48,604 bases of DNA from assembly GCA_029567705.1 (NCBI GenBank), contig JAKPXC010000064.1, positions 1-48,604 on the forward strand. The letters are read 5' to 3'. This DNA is from Candidatus Cloacimonadota bacterium. Its GTDB lineage: Bacteria; Cloacimonadota; Cloacimonadia; Cloacimonadales; Cloacimonadaceae. The notes below the pieces were generated by a model that was given only the letters and a program-made list of their open reading frames with translations, made no database searches and was not told the origin of the DNA. The first letter of the stretch is position 1. Each line of letters begins with the position of its first letter. Of this stretch, positions 9,239-16,763 are shown piece by piece. A program made the translations under genes and the position numbers.

Positions 9239-9992
9239 AGCTTTCACCCTCGGTGGCATAGATAAAGATGTTCTTGTCACTCAAAACCAAATTGCCCCCA
9301 TTTGTTCTGGAAGAAAGCTCCCTGGCCAAATCCTCTGAGACTCCATGTGTGAGCAATATCCGTTTCATACCCAGATTCTCCAGGCTCAGTATCTGAGCTG
9401 CAGAAGGATGCAGAGCGTCCACAATCATGGTATGCGTGCCCGGCAGCAAGGCAGCGATGGAATCCACCGAGCTTAAGTCCGAGCTGTAGAGCAGGCTGCG
9501 CTCATTCTCAGAGACTTTGATAGACCAGGATTTCATCTGATTGCTCAATCCCAGGCTCTCGATCTGCGGGCGGTAACCCCAAAGATGATCCGAAATCATA
9601 GCATCAAAACCGGGGTGAACCCGATGCAGCTCGTCGATCAGGCGGATCGAAAGCGGGAACTTGAACTTCTCTTTGAAGGTGTACATCTGCCTCAGAGCGT
9701 TCTCAATAAACTCCGGACATTCAGGCAGATACAGCTCCAGTGGCTTCGTTCTGTGCTCCAGATAGAGCATCTGCATAAGCATAAAGAGTCCCGAAACGTG
9801 ATCCGGATGGTAATGCGTGATCACAATAATATCCAGATGATCTCCGCTCAAGCCCCGGCGCAGGATTTCCCGGCTTACTCCCTCCCCGCAATCGATGAGG
9901 ATGGCAAGCTCTTCAGTTTTTACATAAAGGCTGGATAAGTGCTTATCCAGTTGTGGTATACCCGGCCCGGTGCCCAAGATCACAAATTGCAT
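9228..9992 (-). CDS. MBL-fold hydrolase, RNase Z-like
   Basis: A 254-residue metallo-beta-lactamase-fold protein without signal peptide. The metal motif HxHxDH is intact (H60, H62, D64, H65 in ITHYHPDHVSG). A downstream Asp in LYSSDLSS and His in LLTHG complete a two-metal site. The opening (LGTGPGIP) and length resemble RNase Z/AtsA-type members, though the tRNA-exosite arm of true RNase Z is not obvious. It could be a phosphodiesterase or an RNase Z relative. Start and stop both overlap neighbours: TAATG with the wecA-like gene, 11 bases with the TPR lipoprotein. Confidence 0.78.
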   Translation of the reverse strand: MQFVILGTGPGIPQLDKHLSSLYVKTEELAILIDCGEGVSREILRRGLSGDHLDIIVITHYHPDHVSGLFMLMQMLYLEHRTKPLELYLPECPEFIENALRQMYTFKEKFKFPLSIRLIDELHRVHPGFDAMISDHLWGYRPQIESLGLSNQMKSWSIKVSENERSLLYSSDLSSVDSIAALLPGTHTMIVDALHPSAAQILSLENLGMKRILLTHGVSEDLARELSSRTNGGNLVLSDKNIFIYATEGESYEV

Positions 9993-11128
9993 TAAGCGCC
10001 TTTTTTGGTCTTTAACTGGTTACTGGGTATGGAAACCGGCACCTGATCCAGCTTTCTGCCAAAGACCAGAAAGAGCGTGGCAAAAAGCACTGTGGTGATC
10101 AGTAACAACTTGGGATTGCCGATCCTGAAGACTATAGTAGCCGTTAGCACGATCAGTATATTGATCGCATAAATTATCACGGCAGTGACCTTTATGGAAC
10201 CCAACACGTTGTGAATGCGGTGCGTGGAATGGTCTTTACCACCCTGCATCACATGACGTCCATCGCGTTTGCGGGTGTAACTCACCAGCGCAATATCAAA
10301 GATGGCATAGCTGAGCAGCAGAACGGGAAGCAGGAAGAAAACCTTGTTTTGGTGGGTATTGGCGGCATAGCGCGCCATCAGAATTCCCATTGAGGAGAGG
10401 AAATATCCGATGAACATCGAGCCGGCATCACCCAGGAAGATCTTGGCAGGATTGAAGTTATAGGGTAAAAAGCCCAGAGTGGAACCGGCAAAGCTTAGCG
10501 AGATCAGGCCAATCAGAGCCATGGATTCGGTGTTGGCGGGAGTGGTATTGAGCAGGCTGAAGATGAAGAAGCCCAGCCCTAAAATTCCTGCCATGCCGCT
10601 GATGATCCCATCCATATTGTCCAAGAAATTCAGCGCATTCATCAAACCCACCATCCAAAACAGCATCAAGGGCAGAGTGAGATACAACGAACTAAAACTG
10701 ATATCCACAAAGGGCAGATTCACGGTTCCAAACATCAGCGCCAATTCACTAAGTGAAAAATTGGAGAAGATAAATACTAAGCTGACAAGCACTTGGCCAA
10801 ACATCTTAATCAGTGGCCTCATGCCCCTGCGGTCGTCGATCGCTCCAATCACGACAATGATCACGGAGCCAAGCAGATAGCCCAGCATGGGAAGGTCAAA
10901 GTATCTCCCGGGAGAGATGGTCACATCGTATATGCAAAGCAGGAAAAAGCCCAGAAATACACTCACTCCCCCCAAAAGCGGGGTGACTTTGAGGTGCATC
11001 TTCCTGGCTTCCGGCTTGTCCACGAAATTGGTCCAGTGGGCAAACTTGATCACAAAAGGCGTGAGCCCAAACACAAAGAGCCATGACATTATGAATACTC
11101 CCAAGTACTCATAAATACGGTTATCCAT
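9992..11128 (-). CDS. MraY/WecA/TagO-family sugar-phosphate transferase
   Basis: A 378-residue polytopic membrane enzyme that transfers a sugar-1-phosphate from a UDP-sugar onto undecaprenyl phosphate, starting synthesis of a surface polysaccharide. Seen: an N-terminal region with KPEARKMH and TPLLGG; the Mg-binding pair in GAIDDRRG; NALNFLDNMDG (conserved Asp/Asn); FNPAKIFLGDAGSM; and the His motif GKDHSTHRI. About ten membrane helices are visible. The STHRI variant and KMH motif favour the WecA/TagO branch over MraY. It is the first gene of the operon down to mfd, with GGAG 6-7 bases before the ATG. The substrate sugar cannot be read from sequence. Confidence 0.9.
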   Translation of the reverse strand: MDNRIYEYLGVFIMSWLFVFGLTPFVIKFAHWTNFVDKPEARKMHLKVTPLLGGVSVFLGFFLLCIYDVTISPGRYFDLPMLGYLLGSVIIVVIGAIDDRRGMRPLIKMFGQVLVSLVFIFSNFSLSELALMFGTVNLPFVDISFSSLYLTLPLMLFWMVGLMNALNFLDNMDGIISGMAGILGLGFFIFSLLNTTPANTESMALIGLISLSFAGSTLGFLPYNFNPAKIFLGDAGSMFIGYFLSSMGILMARYAANTHQNKVFFLLPVLLLSYAIFDIALVSYTRKRDGRHVMQGGKDHSTHRIHNVLGSIKVTAVIIYAINILIVLTATIVFRIGNPKLLLITTVLFATLFLVFGRKLDQVPVSIPSNQLKTKKGA

Positions 11129-11156
11129 CTAAACTCCAGAATTTTTCTTGATTATC

Positions 11157-11185
11157 ATCATCTCGGGCTTGGCTATTTTTGTCAA
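11157..11185 (-). promoter_or_regulatory. Candidate promoter of the wecA-like to mfd operon
   Basis: Minus-strand TTGACA (11180-11185), 17-base spacer, GATGAT (11157-11162; 4 of 6 to consensus). It lies about 30 bases upstream of the first ATG, in a short gap before the repeat field begins. Confidence 0.6.
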
Positions 11186-11283
11186 TATGTAAATGGGGGG
11201 AGCCTCCTAACTTCACTACTTCACCACTTTGTACCACAGAGGACACAGAGAAAAGCGAAGAAAAGCAGAGGGATTCTTTTGGG

Positions 11284-11305
11284 CTGCCAATCTCCGAACT
11301 GGCAG
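11284..11305 (+). repeat. 22-bp hairpin repeat (CTGCC family), copy 1
   Basis: CTGCCA...TGGCAG inverted arms around a CTCCGA centre. Four more copies occur at 32598-32619, 39713-39734 (minus), 43083-43104 and 43195-43216 (minus). All are intergenic. Confidence 0.75.
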
Positions 11306-11330
11306 AAACAGGATTCCCTTTTTTTATTAA

Positions 11331-11415
11331 AACAGAGTCAAAGAGTAAAAGAGAGTCTATTACTGGGGTTTGGGTTCTTGTCCATTTAGTCCATATCGTC
11401 CATACCGTCCATCTT
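11331..11415 (+). repeat. 85-bp dispersed repeat with 9-bp units, copy 1
   Basis: About 85% identical by eye to 42624-42708. The right end is four tandem 9-bp units beginning GTCCAT (11380-11415). Short open frames across it have tripeptide periodicity and are spurious. Confidence 0.8.
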
Positions 11416-11434
11416 CTGTCCCCAATGCGTCGCC

Positions 11435-11511
11435 GACTCTTCACCGAGTCTTGTCCGACTCTTCCCGAGCAAAGTGTTCGGGAAGAGTCGGCCAAGACTC
11501 GGCGAAGAGTC
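11435..11511. repeat. Large palindromic repeat, copy A
   Basis: A 77-bp inverted repeat: arms of about 34 bp with two mismatches around GCAAAGTG. The arm begins GACTCTTC and contains a second GACTCTTC. It is related to copies at 25744-25820, 34794-34890 and 42935-43011. It lies about 20 bases upstream of the gpx promoter. An RNA copy would form a hairpin of about 37 bp with loop AAG. Confidence 0.92.
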
Positions 11512-11531
11512 CGGGACAAGTGAGCTTGCCC

Positions 11532-11560
11532 TTGCATCTCCACGCCCTTCCCATTATGTT
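11532..11560 (+). promoter_or_regulatory. Candidate promoter of glutathione peroxidase
   Basis: TTGCAT (11532-11537), 17-base spacer, TATGTT (11555-11560), each 4 of 6 to consensus, 26 bases before the ATG. Weak but well placed. Confidence 0.45.
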
Positions 11561-11585
11561 ATCTAAAAAAAGTAGGAGATACAAA

Positions 11586-12077
11586 ATGCCAAGTATATAT
11601 GATATAGAAGTACAAACCATTATCGGAAAGAACGTCAAACTGGAAGAATACAAAAGCAAAGCCGTGATGGTCGTCAATACTGCCAGTAAGTGTGGCTTTA
11701 CCAAGCAATATGCCGAGTTGCAGGAGCTCTGGGAAAAGTACAAGGATAAAGGCCTGATGATTCTGGGTTTCCCTGCCAATAACTTCATGAATCAGGAGCC
11801 GGGGGACAATGCCTCCATCGAGCAGTTTTGCCGGATTAATTACGGTGTGAGTTTTCCCATTTTTGCCAAGATCTCCGTACGTGGCAAAGCCATCCATCCT
11901 CTCTTCAAGTTCCTCACGGAGAAAGAGAGCAATCCCAAACACGCCGGAAAAGTGACCTGGAACTTCAATAAGTTCCTGATCTCGGAACAGGGAGAAGTGA
12001 TAGCCCGTTTTGATGCACGCACCAAGCCGTTGGATCCTGAGGTATTGAAGGCGATAGAGAGCGCATTAGAGCAGTAG
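11586..12077 (+). CDS. Glutathione/thioredoxin peroxidase family protein
   Basis: A 163-residue thiol peroxidase that reduces hydrogen or organic peroxides in the cytosol, probably with thioredoxin. The peroxidatic Cys is in NTASKCGFTKQY, and the WNFNKFLI motif supplies the usual Trp and Asn. The second motif reads FPANNF where classical enzymes have FPCNQF. The conserved Gln is therefore Asn, and the Cys that resolves the disulfide in thioredoxin-type enzymes is Ala, so cycling must use another thiol. I chose the start at 11586 because AGGAG sits 8 bases upstream; the longer in-frame extension runs through the palindromic repeat. It is an isolated gene pointing rightwards between leftward operons. 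Oxidant defence suits an anaerobe meeting air (inference). Confidence 0.9.
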   Translation: MPSIYDIEVQTIIGKNVKLEEYKSKAVMVVNTASKCGFTKQYAELQELWEKYKDKGLMILGFPANNFMNQEPGDNASIEQFCRINYGVSFPIFAKISVRGKAIHPLFKFLTEKESNPKHAGKVTWNFNKFLISEQGEVIARFDARTKPLDPEVLKAIESALEQ

Positions 12078-12083
12078 AAGGCC

Positions 12084-12132
12084 ATGACGGCTTCTATCTG
12101 AGAGACTTATCTATAGATAGGGAAGCCGTCAT
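12084..12132. terminator. Inverted repeat between convergent gpx and tldE
   Basis: An 11-bp perfect stem ATGACGGCTTC/GAAGCCGTCAT (12084-12094, 12122-12132) with a partly self-complementary loop, 6 bases after the gpx stop. No U-run is present on either side, so it is a possible terminator or mRNA 3'-end stabiliser, not a clear intrinsic terminator. Confidence 0.45.
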
Positions 12133-12175
12133 GAACTCCAACAGGTAGGAGCCGTAGCAACGCAGCTCTAATCTC

Positions 12176-12242
12176 TAATTACTATTCACTAATCACTATC
12201 AAGCGACAAGATGTCGCTTCCACTCTCTGCTCACTGTTCGCT
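12176..12242. repeat. Dispersed hairpin repeat (AAGCGAC family), copy 2
   Basis: AAGCGACAAGATGTCGCTT core (12201-12219) with the same flanks as copy 1 in mfd (left TTACTATTCACTAATCACT, right CTCTGCTCACTGTTC). It ends 7 bases before the tldE stop codon, so here the repeat sits just outside the gene. Confidence 0.85.
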
Positions 12243-12248
12243 AAATGG

Positions 12249-13535
12249 TTACTTTCCCGTAACCGTTACTCCGCTTATCCTGGTGTAGGGCATGATCATC
12301 TCACCGAGGTTATGGTTTTCGCTGCTGAATTCCTCAATGTTGTTCATCGCTTCGATTAGATTGAAAGAGATCATTGTCTCTTTAACGGGACAGATGATCT
12401 TGCCGTCTTTGATGTAATAGCTGTTCTTGGCGACAGTGGACATATCTCCCTGGGGACTGGGACTGCCGTAAGAGGCTCTCATGCAAAGGATTCCCTCTTT
12501 GGTTCCGGCAATGATTTCCGCCAGAGACTTCTCTCCGGGCTCGATCACGAGGTTGTCGGTATGGCACTTGGCAACGGGTTTACCAGTCTTGTTGGCACCA
12601 AATATGTTCACGGGATAGGTCTTTAGCACTCCATTCTCGATGATGGCTTGTTCCTGTGCCAGGTAACCATCGGCGGTGATGAAGTACTTCATGGCCAGGC
12701 GGGGATCCCGGGGGATGCTCTTGATAGTGAGCTTATCGCTGAAGAGCTTCTGTCCCAGATGATCGGGGAAGAGGCTGAGTTTACTGATCAGAGTACCATC
12801 TGTAAAGTGACTTTGGATCAGGGTATAGACCAATCCTCCCATAACCATGGGAGCCAGAATCACGTCTCCCACGAATTTCTGTGGGATGCTGCCGGGATGA
12901 GTTTGTTCCACGATCTGGCGGATCAGTTCACGTCCCTGGTTGTAGTCCAGGCAGGGCTTATCCAGATTGGCGGTCTGGAAATAGGTGTAGTTCATAGAGC
13001 TCATCTTGCCGTCTTTCTTGGCGGTGAACACCGTGGAAAACTCGTAGTAGCCGCGTTCCATGGTGACATCCAGTCCATTGGAATTGATTAATCTGGTCTT
13101 GGAGTGGGTGTGGCTCATGCTGGCATCAAAGTGAACGCAGGGGTATTGGCTCTTCATTTCCTGGGAAAATTCCTGCAGGCGTTTCACGATCTGGTCGTTA
13201 TCCGGCTTTAGGGGACCGTCTGTAAAGGCAGCCGGTTCCTGATACTCTGCGATGTCAAAGGCGGGATCGGGATTGCCTTCCTGAACGCTTTGAATAAGCT
13301 CGGTGAGGGCTTCCTCAACGGAGGCTTCATCTATCTGGTTGATGGATTTGATGGCACGCTTGTTATCTTTGTAGGCGGCGAGATTCAAGCGTTTGGATTC
13401 CAGTGAACGCAGGAGGTTCAGCTCTTTGTAGATCAAGTTATATTCGCTGTCTTCACTTTCGTTATAGCTTACCACAGCTTTGTCTGCACCGAGTTCCAAG
13501 AGACGGTCTATCAGCTTTTTGCAAAGGTTATCCAT
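12249..13535 (-). CDS. tldE: TldE/PmbA-type metallopeptidase partner
   Basis: A 428-residue member of the TldD/PmbA family that lacks the HExxxH zinc motif, as expected for the TldE (PmbA) half of the TldD-TldE heterodimer. The complex is a cytosolic metalloprotease that trims unfolded peptides and matures some microcins and antitoxin substrates (family knowledge). Recognisable segments are FVGDVILAPMVMGGLVYTLI, a central DPRLAMKYFITADGY and the C-terminal GSPSPQGDMSTVAKNSYYI. The start at 13535 forms TAATG with the tldD stop, matching obligate partnership. Convergent with gpx. Confidence 0.93.
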   Translation of the reverse strand: MDNLCKKLIDRLLELGADKAVVSYNESEDSEYNLIYKELNLLRSLESKRLNLAAYKDNKRAIKSINQIDEASVEEALTELIQSVQEGNPDPAFDIAEYQEPAAFTDGPLKPDNDQIVKRLQEFSQEMKSQYPCVHFDASMSHTHSKTRLINSNGLDVTMERGYYEFSTVFTAKKDGKMSSMNYTYFQTANLDKPCLDYNQGRELIRQIVEQTHPGSIPQKFVGDVILAPMVMGGLVYTLIQSHFTDGTLISKLSLFPDHLGQKLFSDKLTIKSIPRDPRLAMKYFITADGYLAQEQAIIENGVLKTYPVNIFGANKTGKPVAKCHTDNLVIEPGEKSLAEIIAGTKEGILCMRASYGSPSPQGDMSTVAKNSYYIKDGKIICPVKETMISFNLIEAMNNIEEFSSENHNLGEMIMPYTRISGVTVTGK

Positions 13536-14914
13536 TACTTACCTCCCAGATTGACGCGGCATTTGATAGCGGGGCCGCCCATGCCGACTTGGATGCTCTG
13601 TTTCTTTCCGCACATACCGGAGCCTGTCCAATACATATCGTCGGAGACCATCGTGACCGTCTTGAGCAGATCAAAGGCCACTCCACTCATGGTGGTGCCT
13701 TTGATGGCTTTGCCCAGTTTGCCGTTCTTGATCTCATAACCCAGTGTTACACCAAACATAAACTCGCTGGTGGCATCGGCTTGACCGTTGTTGGATTCCA
13801 CCAGATAATAGCCATCTTCGATGGAAGCAATCATATCGGCAAGCTTATCCTTGCCCGGGACTATCATGGTGTTGCGCATGCGGATCAGAGGTTCATCGCT
13901 GAAATAGTGTCCGCGGGCATTGCCGGTGAGCTTGTGACCCAGCATGGCGGCGGATTCTTTGTTGTGCATATAGCTCTTCAGGATACCTTTATCAATAATC
14001 ACGCAATCCTCAGCCAGGGTTCCTTCATCATCGATAAAGACGGGAACCGGGCAGATGGTGTTGTCGTAGGTATGAGCTACGTCGATCAGGCTCACAAGTG
14101 GGGAGGCAACTTCTTGATTCAGGAAATCTCCGGCGATGGAGCCATTTAGGACAAAGTCCGCCTCGGTGGTGTGACCCACGGCTTCATGGGACAGGATGCC
14201 TGCCAATCTTGCATCCAAAACGCAATCGAAGCTTCCGGCACGTGCATAGACGGGGTCTTTCATATCCTGCACCTCTTGATAAAGCTTCTCCAATTCTTCA
14301 TACACTTCTTTGGGATCGCTGTAGATATCCTCAAATTGGCCAAAGCCGCCCAATGATCTGTAGCCTTGAACGGGGCCATCAGTTCCTGTATCCACCATTG
14401 CCACAATAAGGAAGGAACGGGGGATCATCACGTGCATATCTGCACCGTCTGAAGTGATGATATGCTTCTCGGTCTCATCCTGGCGGATGCCCATCTGACG
14501 AGAGCTGAGCTTGGGGTATTTAGTTTTGACATAGTTATCCAGTTCCAGCACGAAGTCTCGCCTCTGAGCAAAGCTCCAGGGCTGTTTTTTGGTGTAAAAG
14601 AGGTACTCTCCCTGAGCCGGATTGGAGGGCAGGTGGATGGCTTTTCCTCCGCGGTGTTTGGAGAGCAGTTCCGCATTGGAAGCTGCTTTGCCGCAGATTC
14701 TGGCAAGGCTGGCACTATCGCCCAACGCGCTGGAAGCCAAGCCCCAGGCACCGTTTTTGTAAGCCCGGCACATGATTCCGGAAGAGGAGCTCCGGTTGTT
14801 GTTTGTCATGCTGCCATCAAGGAAGAAGACCGCCTGATCGCGGTTTTCCTGCTGCTTGATTTCCCAATAGTCAAGCCCCGCAGGGAGGCTCTGCTTCAGT
14901 TCCAAAAGTTTCAT
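13535..14914 (-). CDS. tldD: TldD zinc metallopeptidase
   Basis: A 459-residue catalytic subunit of the TldD-TldE protease. The zinc motif HEAVGH is present near residues 244-249 (GILSHEAVGHTTEADF), and the C-terminal Cys ligand region (GMCGKKQSIQVGMGG, then KCRV) is intact. Length fits the family (about 460-480). AGGAG lies 6 bases before the ATG. It is the first gene of a two-gene unit; a glyA terminator lies 50 bases upstream, so it must have its own promoter, which I could not place with confidence. Confidence 0.95.
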   Translation of the reverse strand: MKLLELKQSLPAGLDYWEIKQQENRDQAVFFLDGSMTNNNRSSSSGIMCRAYKNGAWGLASSALGDSASLARICGKAASNAELLSKHRGGKAIHLPSNPAQGEYLFYTKKQPWSFAQRRDFVLELDNYVKTKYPKLSSRQMGIRQDETEKHIITSDGADMHVMIPRSFLIVAMVDTGTDGPVQGYRSLGGFGQFEDIYSDPKEVYEELEKLYQEVQDMKDPVYARAGSFDCVLDARLAGILSHEAVGHTTEADFVLNGSIAGDFLNQEVASPLVSLIDVAHTYDNTICPVPVFIDDEGTLAEDCVIIDKGILKSYMHNKESAAMLGHKLTGNARGHYFSDEPLIRMRNTMIVPGKDKLADMIASIEDGYYLVESNNGQADATSEFMFGVTLGYEIKNGKLGKAIKGTTMSGVAFDLLKTVTMVSDDMYWTGSGMCGKKQSIQVGMGGPAIKCRVNLGGK

Positions 14915-14965
14915 AGATACTCCTATATAATTGTTTCCGGATTATCCGGGTGCCTTCACCGGCAT

Positions 14966-15004
14966 AAAAACAGACGGGCAGAATTGTGCATTCCACCCGT
15001 CTGT
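14966..15004 (-). terminator. Intrinsic terminator after glyA
   Basis: Stem ACAGACGGG/CCCGTCTGT (14970-14978 with 14996-15004), then five T residues reading leftwards. It separates the glyA operon from tldD. Confidence 0.88.
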
Positions 15005-15030
15005 GTATTACAATCAAGCTGTTTCGTATA

Positions 15031-16326
15031 TTATCCCAGTTCAGGATAAAGCGGGAACTTGGCTGTGAGTGCGCGCACTTCAGCCTTCATTCCGGCCAGG
15101 AATTCTTCGTTATCATGGTTGTCGCGTACCTTTTTGATGAGGTCGGCGATCTGCTTCATTTCAGGGATGCCCATGCCACGGGTGGTGACGGAGGGAGTAC
15201 CCAAGCGAACCCCGGAAGCCACGAAGGGACTGCGGGTATCGAAAGGAACGGTGTTCTTATTGGCGGTTATGCCTGCCATATCGAGTGCTTCTTCCATCTT
15301 CTTGCCGCTGGGACCGCCTTCTTCCTCAGTGCCCAGATTGAGCAACATAAGGTGGGTATCGGTGCCGCCGGAGACCAGCTTGAAGCCGTTGTCCATCAGG
15401 TCTTTGGCCAGAGCTGCTGCATTGGCTACAACATTCTGCTGATAAGTCTTGAAGGCAGGCTCGAGAGCTTCCTTGAAAGCAACTGCCTTGGCAGCTATAA
15501 TGTGCATCAGAGGTCCGCCCTGCAAGCCGGGGAAGACGTTTCCGTCTATCGCCTTGGCATATTCTTCCTTGCAGAGAATCAAGCCACTACGGGGACCACG
15601 CAGAGTCTTATGGGTCGTGGTGGTTACTACATCAGCATAGGGCACCGGGTTGTCATGCAGGCCTGCAGCCACGAGACCTGCGATATGCGCCATATCAACC
15701 ATGAACTTGGCTCCGACCTTGTCTGCTATCTCACGGAAGCGGGCAAAATCTATCTTTCTGGGATAGGCAGAGGCACCTGTGAGAATCATCTGCGGCTTGT
15801 GCTCTTCTGCCAGACGCATGATCTGCTCGTAATCAAACTGCTCGGTCTTGGGATCCACGGTGTAGTGGATGATGTTATAAAGCTGACCGGAGAAGGACAG
15901 GGGATGGCCGTGAGTGAGGTGTCCGCCGTGGGCAAGTTCCAGGGACAGCACTGTGTCGCCGGGCTTGACCAGCGTGAAGTAGGCTGCCATATTGGCAGGA
16001 GATCCTGCGTGAGGCTGGACGTTGGCGTGTTCTGCGCCAAAGAGCTCTTTGGCACGTTCGATGGCAAGGCGTTCCACTTCGTCAATATGCTCGCAACCAC
16101 CGTAGTATCTGCCATAGAGAGCGTAATTTGGCTTGCCGGTCTTCTTGCTCCAGCGATAGGGATAACCCTCGGCATACTTGTTTGTCAGCACGCTGCCCTG
16201 AGCTTCAAGGACTGCCAGTGAAGTAAAGTTTTCAGAGGCGATCAGCTCGAGGTTCTCGCGCTCTCTCACCAGTTCCGCATGCATGGCGGCATAGAGTTCG
16301 GGATCGAAGCTCTTGATGTGATTCAT
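15031..16326 (-). CDS. glyA: Serine hydroxymethyltransferase with a short insertion
   Basis: A 431-residue PLP enzyme interconverting serine and glycine with tetrahydrofolate; cytosolic, central to C1 metabolism. Seen: [52 protein letters not shown] and [15 protein letters not shown] with PLP Lys240. Compared with the usual [17 protein letters not shown], this protein carries about 15 extra residues between YAEGYP and RYYGGCE ([16 protein letters not shown]), which explains its greater length than typical bacterial SHMTs. The insertion is near the active-site entrance and may be lineage-specific. The start overlaps the rpiB stop (ATGA). It is last in the operon with lpoB, two ptb genes and rpiB. 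Confidence 0.96.
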   Translation of the reverse strand: MNHIKSFDPELYAAMHAELVRERENLELIASENFTSLAVLEAQGSVLTNKYAEGYPYRWSKKTGKPNYALYGRYYGGCEHIDEVERLAIERAKELFGAEHANVQPHAGSPANMAAYFTLVKPGDTVLSLELAHGGHLTHGHPLSFSGQLYNIIHYTVDPKTEQFDYEQIMRLAEEHKPQMILTGASAYPRKIDFARFREIADKVGAKFMVDMAHIAGLVAAGLHDNPVPYADVVTTTTHKTLRGPRSGLILCKEEYAKAIDGNVFPGLQGGPLMHIIAAKAVAFKEALEPAFKTYQQNVVANAAALAKDLMDNGFKLVSGGTDTHLMLLNLGTEEEGGPSGKKMEEALDMAGITANKNTVPFDTRSPFVASGVRLGTPSVTTRGMGIPEMKQIADLIKKVRDNHDNEEFLAGMKAEVRALTAKFPLYPELG

Positions 16327-16763
16327 AGTGAATCTCCTTCTATCTTTTTTATTTTTTCTATTCTGGTCTGGTGTCTGCCGCCTTCAAAGGAGGTGGCAAG
16401 CCAAACTTTGGCGATTTCGAGGGCATAATGAAAAGCCGTGAACCGGGCGGCAAGCACCAGGACGTTGGCATCATTGTGCTGGCGTGAAAGCCGCGCAACA
16501 TCTGTGGTGTTGCAGAGAGCGGCGCGGATACCTTTCACTTTGTTGCCGCTGATGCTCATACCTATGCCGCTTCCGCAGATCAGGATGCCCTTCTCGCAGT
16601 CTCCTGAAGCTACTGCTGATGCTGCAGGACGGGCTGTGTCGGGGTAATCCATGCTGTCTTCGCTGAAGCAGCCGAAATCCATCCATTCGTGCTCCGGAAG
16701 AGCTGCTTTGAGCTGTTCCTTGAGGCAGTATCCTGCGTGGTCACTAGCTATGGCGAGCTTCAT
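16323..16763 (-). CDS. rpiB: Ribose-5-phosphate isomerase B
   Basis: A 146-residue RpiB/LacAB-family isomerase converting ribose 5-phosphate and ribulose 5-phosphate. Seen: [11 protein letters not shown] at the N-terminus, DYPDTA, the catalytic-Cys segment [15 protein letters not shown], and [25 protein letters not shown]. Length is typical. Both ends overlap neighbours by ATGA (start with the upstream phosphate acyltransferase stop, stop with the glyA start). An rpiB-glyA pairing is common in bacteria. Confidence 0.95.
   Translation of the reverse strand: MKLAIASDHAGYCLKEQLKAALPEHEWMDFGCFSEDSMDYPDTARPAASAVASGDCEKGILICGSGIGMSISGNKVKGIRAALCNTTDVARLSRQHNDANVLVLAARFTAFHYALEIAKVWLATSFEGGRHQTRIEKIKKIEGDSL

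Noticed and set aside
11435-11511. Large palindromes considered as integron attC sites
   Set aside because: They are near-perfect palindromes lacking the bulged, asymmetric core sites of attC, and no cassette organisation or integrase is present.
11121-11543. A 140-codon frame with WTVWTIWTKW-like periodicity and similar frames elsewhere
   Set aside because: The frames are created by the 9-bp tandem units and the large palindromes; the same translated pieces recur at other repeat copies and none has a ribosome-binding site.
14986-16221. A 411-codon plus-strand open frame opposite glyA
   Set aside because: Antisense to glyA with no recognised family; long shadow frames are common opposite highly biased genes.
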